From Denitrobaculum sp965225735 (GTDB lineage Bacteria; Pseudomonadota; Alphaproteobacteria; Kiloniellales; Kiloniellaceae), in NCBI GenBank assembly GCA_965225735.1, contig CBDDBN010000029.1:496001-560000 (forward strand): a DNA stretch of 64,000 nucleotides. Direction: 5' to 3'. Every line of letters starts with the position of its first letter. Position 1 is the first letter of the stretch. Positions 26,102 to 35,218 of the stretch are shown piece by piece. A program made the translations under genes and the position numbers. A model generated the notes under the pieces. It worked only from the letters and a program-made list of their open reading frames with translations. It had not been told where the DNA came from and did no database searches.

Positions 26102-27094
26102 TTAGCCCTTGGCCAGACGCTCAAAATCGTCGTCGCTGTTGGCGCTCATGACGAAGCGGGCATGTTCCTGAAGCTTACGGGTCACAGTCAGGGCCGCTTC
26201 CAACGCCTGTCGGCCTTCTTCGCCCCCGACCAATGGCGCCTTGTTCTCCAGAATACAGGTGATGAAGCTTTCGATTTCCTGCTCGAGGGCATCGACCTCT
26301 TCATAGCGGTGCTCGGCGATATCCACGCCAGGCAAGACGTTGCCTTCCTTCGCGCGCCGCACAACGTTCAGAGACTGCTCATCAAAGTTGACGCTGAGAT
26401 AGTTGCTCGGTTGGAAAATGCGCATCCGCCGTTCGGTTTTAAAGCTGATCCGGCTGGCGGTAATGGTCGCAATACAGCCGTTAGCAAATTTGATCCGCGC
26501 ATTGCAGATATCTTCGTTTTCGCTGAAGACCGGCGCGCCAGCGGCATCGATCTCGATGATCGGCGCATCGATAAGAGATAAGACCAGATCGATGTCATGG
26601 ATCATCAGATCGAGGATCACGTTGACGTCGGTTCCCCGACCCCGAAAGGGCGTAATGCGCAGAGAATCGATGTAGAGCGGCCGGGTCGCATGATTTCGAA
26701 GCGCGGCGGCAACACCCGAAAAGCGCACCAAATGCCCCACCTGCAGGATGCGGTCATGCTCCTTGGCCAATGCAATCAGAGAATCCGCTGCCTCCAGGCT
26801 ATCAGCAATCGGCTTTTCGATCAGAACGTGAAGGCCCTGTGAGAGGCAATCGCTGGCGACTGCATGGTGAGCGTGCGTCGGCACTGCGATGCAAACCGCT
26901 TCGACTTCGCCAAACAGTTCACGATAGTCACTTACGGATCGAACACCGAGGGAGTCTCCGACTTCCTTCGCGCGCGCCGCATCGATGTCGGCAACCGCAC
27001 AGAGTTCGGCCCGCTGCGAAGCAACGATCTTCTGTGCATGGAACTTACCGAAATGACCGGTTCCGATCACGGCCATCGGCAACTTGCCAGACAT
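26102..27094 (-). CDS. Gfo/Idh/MocA-family NAD(P)-dependent oxidoreductase
   Basis: A 330-residue two-domain oxidoreductase. The N-terminal Rossmann domain has A-V-I-G-T-G-H-F-G-K-F-H-A, and the catalytic E-K-P motif (VLIEKPIADS) is present. The C-terminal domain (about 125-320) is the family's mixed alpha/beta domain. It resembles UDP-N-acetylglucosamine 3-dehydrogenase-type members, but nucleotide-sugar specificity is not provable here. The start is supported by AGGAGG upstream. It converges on lysE with a 6-base gap and follows the catabolic cluster, from which it is separated by a 226-base gap, so it may have its own promoter. Confidence 0.8.
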   Translation of the reverse strand: MSGKLPMAVIGTGHFGKFHAQKIVASQRAELCAVADIDAARAKEVGDSLGVRSVSDYRELFGEVEAVCIAVPTHAHHAVASDCLSQGLHVLIEKPIADSLEAADSLIALAKEHDRILQVGHLVRFSGVAAALRNHATRPLYIDSLRITPFRGRGTDVNVILDLMIHDIDLVLSLIDAPIIEIDAAGAPVFSENEDICNARIKFANGCIATITASRISFKTERRMRIFQPSNYLSVNFDEQSLNVVRRAKEGNVLPGVDIAEHRYEEVDALEQEIESFITCILENKAPLVGGEEGRQALEAALTVTRKLQEHARFVMSANSDDDFERLAKG

Positions 27095-27320
27095 TTACTG
27101 AACCTCCTAGCCCGACCGAAGCGTTGCCTCAGCCGAATTTTTTGCTAGCGCAGTCCTAAAGACGGCGCTGCGCGAGCACAAGCATTCTTTGCGTATAAAT
27201 GCCGCTTGTCCACGGGTTAATGAGGGTAAAGTCTGTGCTATCGCATTTCGGACGATTTCAGGGCTTTAGCACCTGTTTGACCAACATTTTCCCAAAAAAT
27301 TACGTAAAATAGAGACACCC

Positions 27321-28265
27321 CTACATAGGTGCGGGTGTTACCAGGGGCTTTCCGCTAAAAAAGGCCTCAAGGTTGTCCAAAACTAATTGCCCCATCGCCA
27401 TACGTGTTTCAGTCGTACCGCTGGCGATATGCGGCGTCAGAACAACGTTATCCATCGCCAGCAAGGCATCCGGCACCTTCGGTTCATCCGCGAAGACATC
27501 CAGCGCCGCAGCGCCCAGCTCTTCTGCCTGCAAGGCCGCCACCAGATCCGGTTCCCGCACTACGGATCCACGCGCGATATTGACCAGAAGCCCGGCCGGG
27601 CCAAGCGCCGAAAGAACATCGGCGTTGACGAGGTCTTGCGTCCCGGGACCGCCCGCGCAGCAGACCACCAGCACGTCGCTTTCTCGCGCCATTTCCGTTA
27701 AGTCTTCGCGGTAGCCCGCATCAACATCCACGAGTGGTTCGGGCTCGTGATAGAGGGGCGTGATCCCGAAGACCGAGAGCAACGATGCAATCTCGCGTCC
27801 GATCCGGCCGAAACCCAGAAAGCCGACCGTCTTGTTCCGGATGCTCCAGCCAAGAGCGAGCTTTGCGCCTCCTGCCCAGGTCCCATCCCTGACGAAGCGG
27901 TCGCCCGCAACCAGCCGCCGGCTCGCTGCCATGATGAGGGCCACCGCCATATCCGCGACGCCCTCGGTCAAGACGCCGGGTGTATAGCCCACCGCCACGC
28001 CTCGCGCCTTAGCGGCTGGCAAGTCCACGGCATCGAGGCCGACGCCGTTGATCGAGATAATCTCCAGGCTGGGCAAGGCATCCATCAGCGCAGCATCGGC
28101 CCCGATCGCCCCGGTCGTCACCAGTCCGCGCGCCGCCGAAGCGGCGTTCAAAGCTGCCTGCCGGTCTTCCGCTTCCCAGAGACGATGCAGGGAGTAGTTC
28201 GCCTCTAGAGCCTCCATCACCGGCGGCGGTCCGAGGCGCGACAGAACAACGACTTCGGGCTTCAC
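27321..28265 (-). CDS. D-2-hydroxyacid dehydrogenase (glyoxylate/hydroxypyruvate reductase type)
   Basis: A 314-residue NAD(P)H enzyme. The nucleotide-binding motif is F-L-G-F-G-R-I-G-R-E, the catalytic Arg is in N-I-A-R-G-S-V-V and the catalytic His in T-P-H-I-A-S-G-T. It probably reduces glyoxylate, hydroxypyruvate or a related 2-oxo acid. Its place in a cluster with a class V glyoxylate-type aminotransferase, a GlcG-like protein and a D-2-hydroxyacid/FAD-Fe-S oxidase fits glyoxylate or 2-hydroxyacid metabolism. Confidence 0.85.
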   Translation of the reverse strand: MKPEVVVLSRLGPPPVMEALEANYSLHRLWEAEDRQAALNAASAARGLVTTGAIGADAALMDALPSLEIISINGVGLDAVDLPAAKARGVAVGYTPGVLTEGVADMAVALIMAASRRLVAGDRFVRDGTWAGGAKLALGWSIRNKTVGFLGFGRIGREIASLLSVFGITPLYHEPEPLVDVDAGYREDLTEMARESDVLVVCCAGGPGTQDLVNADVLSALGPAGLLVNIARGSVVREPDLVAALQAEELGAAALDVFADEPKVPDALLAMDNVVLTPHIASGTTETRMAMGQLVLDNLEAFFSGKPLVTPAPM

Positions 28266-28299
28266 GGAACTCTCCCTCTAAAGCAGCGCTTCGTAAACT

Positions 28300-28731
28300 C
28301 TACCCGACGTCGGCTGTAAAGCCAGCCGCTTCCACAGCGGCAACCGCGCAGATTTCATCGTTGTCGGAGGTGTCACCGGTCACACCGATTGCCCCGACGG
28401 GCTTGCCGTCATCGTCGCGGATCAGCACACCGCCCGGCACTGGCACGAGGTTGCCATCGGCCAGGCCGTTTAGTGCATCCACGAAGTAGGGCTGCTCCTG
28501 GGCGCGCTTAAAGAGCGTGCGAGTCCCGGCGCCCACGGCCAGCGACGCATTCGCTTTGCCCTGAGCAATCTTTGCCCGCAAGGTTGAGGTGCCATCTTCC
28601 CGCTCCAAAGCCTTCAACTGTCCGCCGGCATCCAGGATCGCAACCGTCAGCGGTTTGAGATCCAGCTCCCGGCCTTTGGCCAGGGCAATGCTGATGATAA
28701 GGCGTGCGCTTTCGAGTGTCAGATCGGTCAT
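28300..28731 (-). CDS. GlcG/HbpS-family protein
   Basis: A 143-residue protein of the former DUF336 family: LTLESARLIISIALAKGRELDLKPLTVAILDAGGQLKALEREDG, then PVPGGVLIRDDDGKPVGAIGVTGDTSDNDE. These proteins are found next to glycolate and other hydroxyacid oxidation genes and some bind haem. No enzyme activity can be assigned. It lies 34 bases upstream of the D-2-hydroxyacid dehydrogenase gene in the same transcription direction. Confidence 0.85.
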   Translation of the reverse strand: MTDLTLESARLIISIALAKGRELDLKPLTVAILDAGGQLKALEREDGTSTLRAKIAQGKANASLAVGAGTRTLFKRAQEQPYFVDALNGLADGNLVPVPGGVLIRDDDGKPVGAIGVTGDTSDNDEICAVAAVEAAGFTADVG

Positions 28732-28795
28732 AAAAAATCCTGTTGTTGGGAGGTCGGTCGGAAAAGGCAGATTTCCCGCCTAACGTGTTATTGGA

Positions 28796-30025
28796 TCAGA
28801 TGGGTTTCGCGCTGTCATCCGCGATCACTGCACCCTTGGCTAAAAAGTCAGCGATCTGATCTTCATGGAAGCCCGCTTGCGCCAGCACCTCGCGGCTGTG
28901 CTGTCCGAATAGAGGCGCTGGCCGCTGTACGCCACCTGGCGAGCCATGGAATTTAACCGGTGCACCGATGGTTTTGACGGCACCGGCGACGGGATGTTGG
29001 GTTTCCACCACCATCTCTCGCGCCAGGGCCTGTGGATCCTCGTGCATCTCGCGGATTGACAAAACCGGACCCGACGGCACACCCACAGCCTCCAGCGCCG
29101 CGATCCAGTCCTCGGTGCTGCGCTTGCGGAAGTGACCGTTCAGGACTTCTTCCAGTTCGAGCCGATTTACCATCCGGTCCCGATTGGTTGCGAAACGCGG
29201 ATCTTTTCCGAGCTCTTCTGCACCGATCACCCCGAGTGTTCGCTCCCAATTTGTCTGGTTCGCGGCCCCGAGGTTGACCCAACCGTTGGCCGTCTCGAAG
29301 GCCTGATAGGGTGCATTGAGCGGATGCGCCGATCCCATGGGGCCTGGCGATTCGTCTGTCGCGAAGGCAATTGCCGACTGCCAATAAGTGTGGGTGATCG
29401 CCGCTTCGAAGAGCGAGGTGTCGACCCTTTGTCCTTCACCGGTCTTCAGCTTGTGCGCATAAGCAGATGCGCAGCCCATGGCCGCAAGAATCCCCGCCGT
29501 AATATCGGACACTGGCGCTCCGACTTTGACCGGCGGCCGACCCGGTCCCTCGCCGGTGATGGCCATAAGACCCGACATGCCCTGGGCGATCAGATCGAAG
29601 CCACCACGATCCGCGTAAGGGCCCGTCCGTCCAAAACCCGAGATCTCGCAATAAATCAGACCGGGGTTAAGCTGGCGCAGGCTGTCGTAACCTAAGCCCA
29701 GCTTCTGCATAGTGTCGCGACGGTAGTTTTCGATGACACAATCGGCGTCTTTTAAGAGCCGGCGCAGAACCTCCTTGCCATCCTCCGATTTAAGGTCAAG
29801 GGCGATACCCCGCTTGTTGCGGTTCATCATCATGAAGGCGGCCGATTCGCCCTCAATATCCGGTGGCAGAAAGCGGCGGGAATCGTCCCCGCCATTGGCC
29901 TTCTCGACCTTAATGACATCAGCCCCCATATCAGCCAGCATCAGGCCACAGACCGGACCGGCCATAATGTGCGCCAGCTCGATCACCTTCATGCCCGCCA
30001 GCGGACCACTCGGTCTCTCGCTCAT
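28796..30025 (-). CDS. Class III CoA transferase (CaiB/BaiF family)
   Basis: A 409-residue CoA transferase that would activate a carboxylic acid by taking CoA from a donor such as succinyl-CoA. The N-terminus LAGMKVIELAHIMAGPVCGLMLADMGADVIKVEK is the family signature, and the catalytic Asp is expected in G-A-P-V-S-D-I-T-A-G. It is followed, 3 bases upstream in the operon, by an enoyl-CoA hydratase gene, so acid activation and hydration/lyase chemistry are probably consecutive. Substrate unknown. Confidence 0.88.
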   Translation of the reverse strand: MSERPSGPLAGMKVIELAHIMAGPVCGLMLADMGADVIKVEKANGGDDSRRFLPPDIEGESAAFMMMNRNKRGIALDLKSEDGKEVLRRLLKDADCVIENYRRDTMQKLGLGYDSLRQLNPGLIYCEISGFGRTGPYADRGGFDLIAQGMSGLMAITGEGPGRPPVKVGAPVSDITAGILAAMGCASAYAHKLKTGEGQRVDTSLFEAAITHTYWQSAIAFATDESPGPMGSAHPLNAPYQAFETANGWVNLGAANQTNWERTLGVIGAEELGKDPRFATNRDRMVNRLELEEVLNGHFRKRSTEDWIAALEAVGVPSGPVLSIREMHEDPQALAREMVVETQHPVAGAVKTIGAPVKFHGSPGGVQRPAPLFGQHSREVLAQAGFHEDQIADFLAKGAVIADDSAKPI

Positions 30026-30028
30026 GGC

Positions 30029-30823
30029 TCAGCGGCCCTTCCAGTCGGGTTTGCGCTTCGCCAGAAAAGCCTCAAGACCCTCCTTGAAATCCTCGCTGGT
30101 GTAGCAGAGCGTCACCAGATCATGGTCATCCAGATCAGCCTGCCTCGCCCGTAATCGCCGGAGCCCCTCCTTCGTCGCGCGCAATGTAAGCGGCGCGAAA
30201 CCTGACATCAGCACTGCAAGCTCTTCTGCGCGGGCCATAACCGCGTCACGGTCTTCGAGAGTTTCCGAAATCAGCCCAATGGAATGGGCTTCTTCAGCTC
30301 CAACCAAACGCGCGGTGAAGATGATCTCGCGCGTTCTGCCCGCCCCGATCAGCGCGGCCAGACGAGAGAGATTCTCGACCGAAAGACAATTCCCCAATGT
30401 ACGCGCAATAGGAAAGCCGAAGCGGAAATCCTGAGCCGCTATTCGAAGATCGCAGGCGGCAGCGATGCCTGCTCCACCGCCGGTGCAGGCCCCGTGGATC
30501 GCAGCGATCGTGGGCACGCTGCAGCGCTCGACCGCGCCGAGGACGTCATCCATCTGCTGTTCGTAATCCAGGGCATCCTGAGCTGTGGAGAAGTTTCGAA
30601 ACTGTGCGATATCCGTCCCGGCGGCGAAGGCCTTCTCGCCCGCACCGCGAAGGACGATCGCCTTTAGCGCGTCGCGTTCGGGCGCGTCTTTGCAGATCTC
30701 CGCCAGCCGCCAGTACATGCCAAAGGTCAGCGCGTTGCGGGCCTGCGGACGATTGAAAGTCACCCAGCCAATCGAATCCTTCGCCTCATAGAGGATCTCT
30801 TCCGAGTCTTCAGCCACGGCCAT
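30029..30823 (-). CDS. Enoyl-CoA hydratase/isomerase family protein
   Basis: A 264-residue crotonase-fold enzyme. The oxyanion-hole segments are visible as GAGEKAFAAGTDIAQFRNF and AAIHGACTGGGAGIAAACDLRIAA. The first catalytic Glu position in the standard hydratase (after GGG) is not clearly Glu here, so the reaction could be hydration, isomerisation or a lyase step. It lies 3 bases after dctM and 3 bases before the CoA transferase gene, inside one operon with the TRAP transporter. Confidence 0.85.
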   Translation of the reverse strand: MAVAEDSEEILYEAKDSIGWVTFNRPQARNALTFGMYWRLAEICKDAPERDALKAIVLRGAGEKAFAAGTDIAQFRNFSTAQDALDYEQQMDDVLGAVERCSVPTIAAIHGACTGGGAGIAAACDLRIAAQDFRFGFPIARTLGNCLSVENLSRLAALIGAGRTREIIFTARLVGAEEAHSIGLISETLEDRDAVMARAEELAVLMSGFAPLTLRATKEGLRRLRARQADLDDHDLVTLCYTSEDFKEGLEAFLAKRKPDWKGR

Positions 30824-30826
30824 GCC

Positions 30827-32107
30827 TTATCTGTAGAAATAATCAACCAGGAACAGAGGTACCTGAGGAACATAGGTGCAAAGGATCAGCACGACGAGCA
30901 AAACCCCGATGAAAGGCAGGTTCACACGGCTCACTTCCCAGATATTAGCCTTGGCGATGGAGCAGGCCGTAATCAGAACCGATGCCACCGGCGGAGTCTG
31001 CTGACCGATCGCCAGATTGAGGGTCACTACCAGACCGAAATGAATGGGATCGATGCCCGCCTGTTGGATCAGGGGCACAACGATCGGCACCACCAGAATG
31101 ATCGCCGCCGCCGAATGCAGGAAGAAGCCGATGATCAGGAAGAAGACGTTCAGGATCGCGAGGATCACATACTTGTTGTCGGTGAAGTCGATGATGGACT
31201 GCGCGATCTCCTGAGGGATCTGGGCCCGGGTCAAAAAGCCGCCCATCAATACGGATGCCGCCACAAGCAACATGACCACGGAGGTCTGCATACCGCCCTC
31301 GAGCATGGCTTCCTTAAGCCGTCCGAAATCGACTTCGCGATACCAGAGGCCGATGATGATCGAGACGATGACCGCAAGACCCGCAGCTTCCGTCGCCGTC
31401 ACGTAGCCACCGAAGATGCCGCCGAGAATAATCACCGGCAGAGAAAAGGTCGGCAGAGCATCGAGGAAGGTTTTACGGACCTGTCTGAGATTGAACGCCT
31501 CTTCGATAGGCAGGTTGTACTTACGAGCCGAGAGGTAAGCGACGCCCATCAAACCGGCTGCGCCGATCAGGCCAGGTACCACACCGGCCACGAAAAGCTG
31601 CTCGACCGAAGTCTCGGCAGAGACGGCATAAAGGATCATGGGGATGGACGGCGGAATAATGATTGCCAGCGAAGCCGACGATGAGGTCACGGCCGCGGCA
31701 AAGGCCTTTTTGTAGCCGCGCTTCTTCATCTCCGGGATCAGGATCGAACCGAGCGCGGCGACGTCGGCCACCGCGGAACCCGAAATCTCGGCAAAGAAGA
31801 GCGACACGCCGATACTCACCATGGCGAGCCCACCGCGCACGAACCCGATCAGCGCGCTGACGAAGGCGATCAGGCGGCGCGAAATGCCGGAGGCGTTCAT
31901 GATCGCACCGGCGAGCACGAACATGGGAATGGCAATCAGCGAAAACTTGGTGGAGCCGTCGTACATGTCCAGCGCAACAGTGACCAGACTGTCGACGCCT
32001 TCGGTCGCCAGCAAGCCCAGAATACCGGAGATCGCCAGCGCAACCGCAATCGGCACGTTTAGGCAGATCATAGCGACCAGCGCGACGAACATCAGAAAGA
32101 CGATCAT
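30827..32107 (-). CDS. dctM: TRAP transporter large membrane subunit
   Basis: A 426-residue inner-membrane transport subunit with about 12 hydrophobic segments. Family features include FAEISGSAVADVAALGSILIPEMKKRGY and TPPVASVLITACSIAK near the end. It would import a carboxylate driven by the sodium gradient, together with the small subunit (overlapping by 4 bases) and the periplasmic DctP protein. Confidence 0.92.
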   Translation of the reverse strand: MIVFLMFVALVAMICLNVPIAVALAISGILGLLATEGVDSLVTVALDMYDGSTKFSLIAIPMFVLAGAIMNASGISRRLIAFVSALIGFVRGGLAMVSIGVSLFFAEISGSAVADVAALGSILIPEMKKRGYKKAFAAAVTSSSASLAIIIPPSIPMILYAVSAETSVEQLFVAGVVPGLIGAAGLMGVAYLSARKYNLPIEEAFNLRQVRKTFLDALPTFSLPVIILGGIFGGYVTATEAAGLAVIVSIIIGLWYREVDFGRLKEAMLEGGMQTSVVMLLVAASVLMGGFLTRAQIPQEIAQSIIDFTDNKYVILAILNVFFLIIGFFLHSAAAIILVVPIVVPLIQQAGIDPIHFGLVVTLNLAIGQQTPPVASVLITACSIAKANIWEVSRVNLPFIGVLLVVLILCTYVPQVPLFLVDYFYR

Positions 32108-32637
32108 GGCTTCGCCCCTCCCTCGATGTCATCGACTTCGATATCCGGATGCTCCGTAGACTGTCCGCTCAGCACGGCCTTGAAATAGGCCGGTGCGCTC
32201 AGAAGCTCCGCAATGATGAAGAGGATGGCTCCGATGGGAATCACTGACTGTGTGAATTGGATCGGCACCCAGGTGAGACTGACCAGGCTTTCACCTTCGA
32301 GGACCTCGAGCACTTCCAGGCCCGCCCAGGCCAACAGGATGAAAAATCCGATCACCAGAACCTCGGCAATCACAACAGCCACGGTTCGCAGGCCGCTGGG
32401 AAGCGCAAGGATGACGCTGTCGAAACCAATGTGCTGACGCCGGAGTGCCGCCAGCGCCGCGCCGTAATAGGTGATCCAGGCCAACGTGATCGACGCGACC
32501 TCGTCATACCAGGACAGCGAGGCATCGAACTTACGGTAGATGACGGCAATGACCACGATGGCCGTCAAACTGATCATCAGAATGATCAGGATCCATTGCA
32601 GCACGGCGTCGAGCGCACGCGATATCCCGGCAAGCAA
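32104..32637 (-). CDS. dctQ: TRAP transporter small membrane subunit
   Basis: A 177-residue protein with four hydrophobic helices; the ARRQHIGFDSVI-type motif (ALRRQHIGFDSVILALP) is characteristic of DctQ. Its stop overlaps the dctM start by four bases. It lies 96 bases downstream of dctP, with a terminator-like hairpin in the gap. Confidence 0.9.
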   Translation of the reverse strand: MLAGISRALDAVLQWILIILMISLTAIVVIAVIYRKFDASLSWYDEVASITLAWITYYGAALAALRRQHIGFDSVILALPSGLRTVAVVIAEVLVIGFFILLAWAGLEVLEVLEGESLVSLTWVPIQFTQSVIPIGAILFIIAELLSAPAYFKAVLSGQSTEHPDIEVDDIEGGAKP

Positions 32638-32675
32638 AGACTTTTCCCCTGTGTTCCCGACCGAAGCAGCTTTGG

Positions 32676-32717
32676 AAAAAAGCCGGTGCCGCAGTGGTTG
32701 TCTCGCGGCACCGGCTT
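32676..32717 (-). terminator. Partial terminator between dctP and dctQ
   Basis: Read on the minus strand: a perfect 13-bp stem (AAGCCGGTGCCGC and its complement) with a 12-base loop, followed by a run of U. It begins 16 bases after the dctP stop. It would lower dctQM and downstream expression relative to the binding protein, or protect the dctP mRNA end. Confidence 0.7.
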
Positions 32718-32733
32718 ATCTTTGGGACTCGGC

Positions 32734-33711
32734 TTACTTCGCGAGTTCCAGAACGGTCTTAACCAACGCCGCCCCACCGTCGACCGACGAAGAGAACTCG
32801 TCGTAGACCGGCTTGGAGGCCGTAACGAAGGCGGCCTTGTCAGCCTCGTTCACCGTGATGCCGCCGTCCTTGAGTTTCGTCAGCAGGTCGGTCTCCAGCA
32901 TAGCCGCCGTCGCATAAACGTAGGCTTGGGTTTCCTGTGCCGCTTCGATCAAGGCGTCCTGTACGTCCTGAGGCAACTTCGCGAAGTGCTTCTCGGAGGT
33001 CAGCACATAAGCAGGCGTGTAGACATGGCCGGTGATGGAAAGATACTTCTGCACTTCCTGGAACTTTGCGCTCCAGATCTGCGCATAGGGATTCTCCTGT
33101 CCATCGATCACACCGGTCTGCAGCGCCGTAAAGACCTCGGAAAAGGACATGGGGGTCGGGTTCGCGCCATAGAGCTTGAACATCTTAACCCGCCAGGCAC
33201 CCTTGGGTGTCCGCAGCTTCACGCCGGCAAGATCGGCAGGCACATTGATCGGGCGGGTGTTGTTGGTGATATGGCGAAAGCCGTTCTCCCACAGCGCCAG
33301 GATCTTGTAGCCCTTGGCATTGGCGGCGGGCTGCAGGACCGAGTCCATGATCTCACCCTCAACCCGCTTCATGTGGTCGCGGTCTTTGATGATGTAAGGC
33401 ATCTCGAAGACGCCGAACTCATCGGACACGGACGACATGACGGAGGACGGCAGCGAAAAGTGTACCTGGCCGAGCTTCAGTTTCTGAAGGAGTTCCTTGT
33501 CCTTGCCCAACTGGCTGGAACCGAACACCACAACCTCGGCCTTGTCGCCAAGCTTGGCATTCGCGATGCGGGCGAATTCATCCGCCGAGGCCGCAAAGAG
33601 CGAACCGGGCGCACCCACATGACCGAATTTCAGCTGGATCTTCTCGGCATAAGCGGTACTGGAAATGGCGGCCGCGACGGCGGCTGTTGCCAGAAGTTTT
33701 ATCAGTTTCAT
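32734..33711 (-). CDS. dctP: TRAP transporter periplasmic binding protein
   Basis: A 325-residue precursor with a signal peptide (MKLIKLLATAAVAAAISSTAYA). The mature part, KIQLKFGHVGAPGSLFAASADEFARIANAK, and the conserved PADLAGVKLRTP and MSFSEVFTALQTGVIDGQENP are DctP-family hallmarks, with the Arg of KLRTP as the usual carboxylate clamp. The ligand is therefore a carboxylic acid. First gene of the transporter set; a terminator-like hairpin follows. Confidence 0.92.
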   Translation of the reverse strand: MKLIKLLATAAVAAAISSTAYAEKIQLKFGHVGAPGSLFAASADEFARIANAKLGDKAEVVVFGSSQLGKDKELLQKLKLGQVHFSLPSSVMSSVSDEFGVFEMPYIIKDRDHMKRVEGEIMDSVLQPAANAKGYKILALWENGFRHITNNTRPINVPADLAGVKLRTPKGAWRVKMFKLYGANPTPMSFSEVFTALQTGVIDGQENPYAQIWSAKFQEVQKYLSITGHVYTPAYVLTSEKHFAKLPQDVQDALIEAAQETQAYVYATAAMLETDLLTKLKDGGITVNEADKAAFVTASKPVYDEFSSSVDGGAALVKTVLELAK

Positions 33712-33796
33712 TTTTTCCTCCCATTATGCCGTTCTTGTGTCGTAGCGGCTTGAGCTGCGGGAACGGCGCCGCGCAATCCGATGATTTGTCTTCGAC

Positions 33797-34996
33797 CTAT
33801 TCTGCGGCCTCCTGCCCGACCGACTTGGCGCGCGCCTCAGCCGCGAGGTAGTCAAGCGCCGCCTGCACGCCGCCCCGCTGGTGCGGCACGGCGGCAAGTT
33901 CCAAACCCATCTCGACGCCGGAAAGCGTTCCAGCCAGCATCAGATCGTTGAAGTCGCCGAGATGGCCGATCCGGAACACGCGGCCCGCCAGCTTGCTCAA
34001 TCCATTGCCCAGCGACATGTTGAAGTTGTCAGCGACCACCTTTCGGAAAGCGTCGGCGTCATGGCCTTCAGGCAAACGGACAGCGGTCAGTGAGCTGGAG
34101 TAGTGTTTCGGCTCACTGCAGAGAATTTCCAGGCCCCAGGTCTGAACGGCGCGGCGGGTCGCCTCCGCATGACGGTCGTGACGGGCGAAGACATTGTCCA
34201 AGCCCTCTTCGTGGAGCATGTCGATGGCTTCCGCCAAGCCGTAAAGCATGTTCGTCGCGGGGGTGTAAGGAAAGAAGCCGGTCGAATTAGGTCCAGTCAT
34301 ATCCTCCCAGGACCAGAAGGCTTTCATGGAGTTACAGTCCTTAGCCGCCGCCAGCGCCTTTTCGCTTACTGCGTTGAAGGACAGACCCGGTGGCAGCATG
34401 AGTCCTTTCTGGGATCCCGCCACCGTGACATCGACACCCCAGTCATCCATGCAAAAATCGATAGAGGCCAGCGAGGAAATGGTATCGACCATCAAGAGAG
34501 CCGGGTGACCCGCCGCATCGATGGCCTTGCGCACCTCATCCACCTGCGTCGTCGCGCCGGTCGAGGTCTCATTGTGGACCACACAGACGGCTTTGATTTC
34601 GTGATTGGGATCTTCCCGAAGGCGGTGTTCGATAGCGTTGGCATCGGCCCCGCTGCGCCAGTCGCCCTGCAGAAATTCCGGCTGCAGCCCGACCTTGATC
34701 GCCAGGGATTTCCAGAGCGTCGAGAAATGCCCGGTCTCGTACATCAACACCTGATCGCCAGGGTTCAAGGTGTTGACCAGAGCCGCTTCCCAAGCACCGG
34801 TGCCTGAAGCCGGATAGATAAAGACCGGCCCCGAACATTTGAATATCGACTTCATACCGCTGAGCACGCGCAAGCCCAGCTCGCCAAAGGCCGGACTGCG
34901 GTGATCCATGGTCGGCATGTCCATCGCGCGGAGAATGCGGTCCGGAACGTTGGTCGGGCCGGGAATTTGCAGAAAATGGCGGCCTTGATTGGACAT
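33797..34996 (-). CDS. Class V aminotransferase, serine/alanine-glyoxylate type
   Basis: A 399-residue PLP enzyme. It opens HFLQIPGPTNVPDRILRAM, the AGXT-family start; the PLP Lys lies in V-A-G-S-Q-K-G-L-M-L-P-P-G, and the active-site Arg is expected in the late FRIGHLGDFND. These enzymes use glyoxylate as amino acceptor with Ser, Ala or Asp as donor. It heads the minus-strand cluster and is divergent from the FAD/Fe-S oxidase. It would turn glyoxylate produced in this pathway into glycine. Confidence 0.88.
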   Translation of the reverse strand: MSNQGRHFLQIPGPTNVPDRILRAMDMPTMDHRSPAFGELGLRVLSGMKSIFKCSGPVFIYPASGTGAWEAALVNTLNPGDQVLMYETGHFSTLWKSLAIKVGLQPEFLQGDWRSGADANAIEHRLREDPNHEIKAVCVVHNETSTGATTQVDEVRKAIDAAGHPALLMVDTISSLASIDFCMDDWGVDVTVAGSQKGLMLPPGLSFNAVSEKALAAAKDCNSMKAFWSWEDMTGPNSTGFFPYTPATNMLYGLAEAIDMLHEEGLDNVFARHDRHAEATRRAVQTWGLEILCSEPKHYSSSLTAVRLPEGHDADAFRKVVADNFNMSLGNGLSKLAGRVFRIGHLGDFNDLMLAGTLSGVEMGLELAAVPHQRGGVQAALDYLAAEARAKSVGQEAAE

Positions 34997-35123
34997 CTAA
35001 ACGTCTCCCAGAGGGCTTCTCACCAAACCAAGCTGCGAGGCGATGGCAGGGTCAATCGCAGACCGGTCGGCAGATAACTCTTTGCCCATTTGCCCGGTGG
35101 ATCGCGGCTTGTCGGGCAAGTTG

Positions 35124-35137
35124 ATTATTGCAATAAT
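35124..35137. promoter_or_regulatory. Palindrome in the divergent promoter region
   Basis: ATTATTGCAATAAT is a perfect 14-bp palindrome in an A+T-rich stretch between the aminotransferase and the FAD/Fe-S oxidase genes. It lies 83 bases before the oxidase ATG. It is a candidate operator for the GntR regulator encoded at 38310. Confidence 0.4.
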
Positions 35138-35218
35138 GAATTATGAATTCAATTTTTGAGTCAAGCGGATTACGCGAACTCCGGTAATATTGCGCCGGAA
35201 ACAGCCCGGATTCAGAGC

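Noticed and set aside
32257..33753. 498-codon plus-strand open frame across dctQ and dctP
   Set aside because: Antisense of two well-recognised TRAP genes; no recognisable domain.
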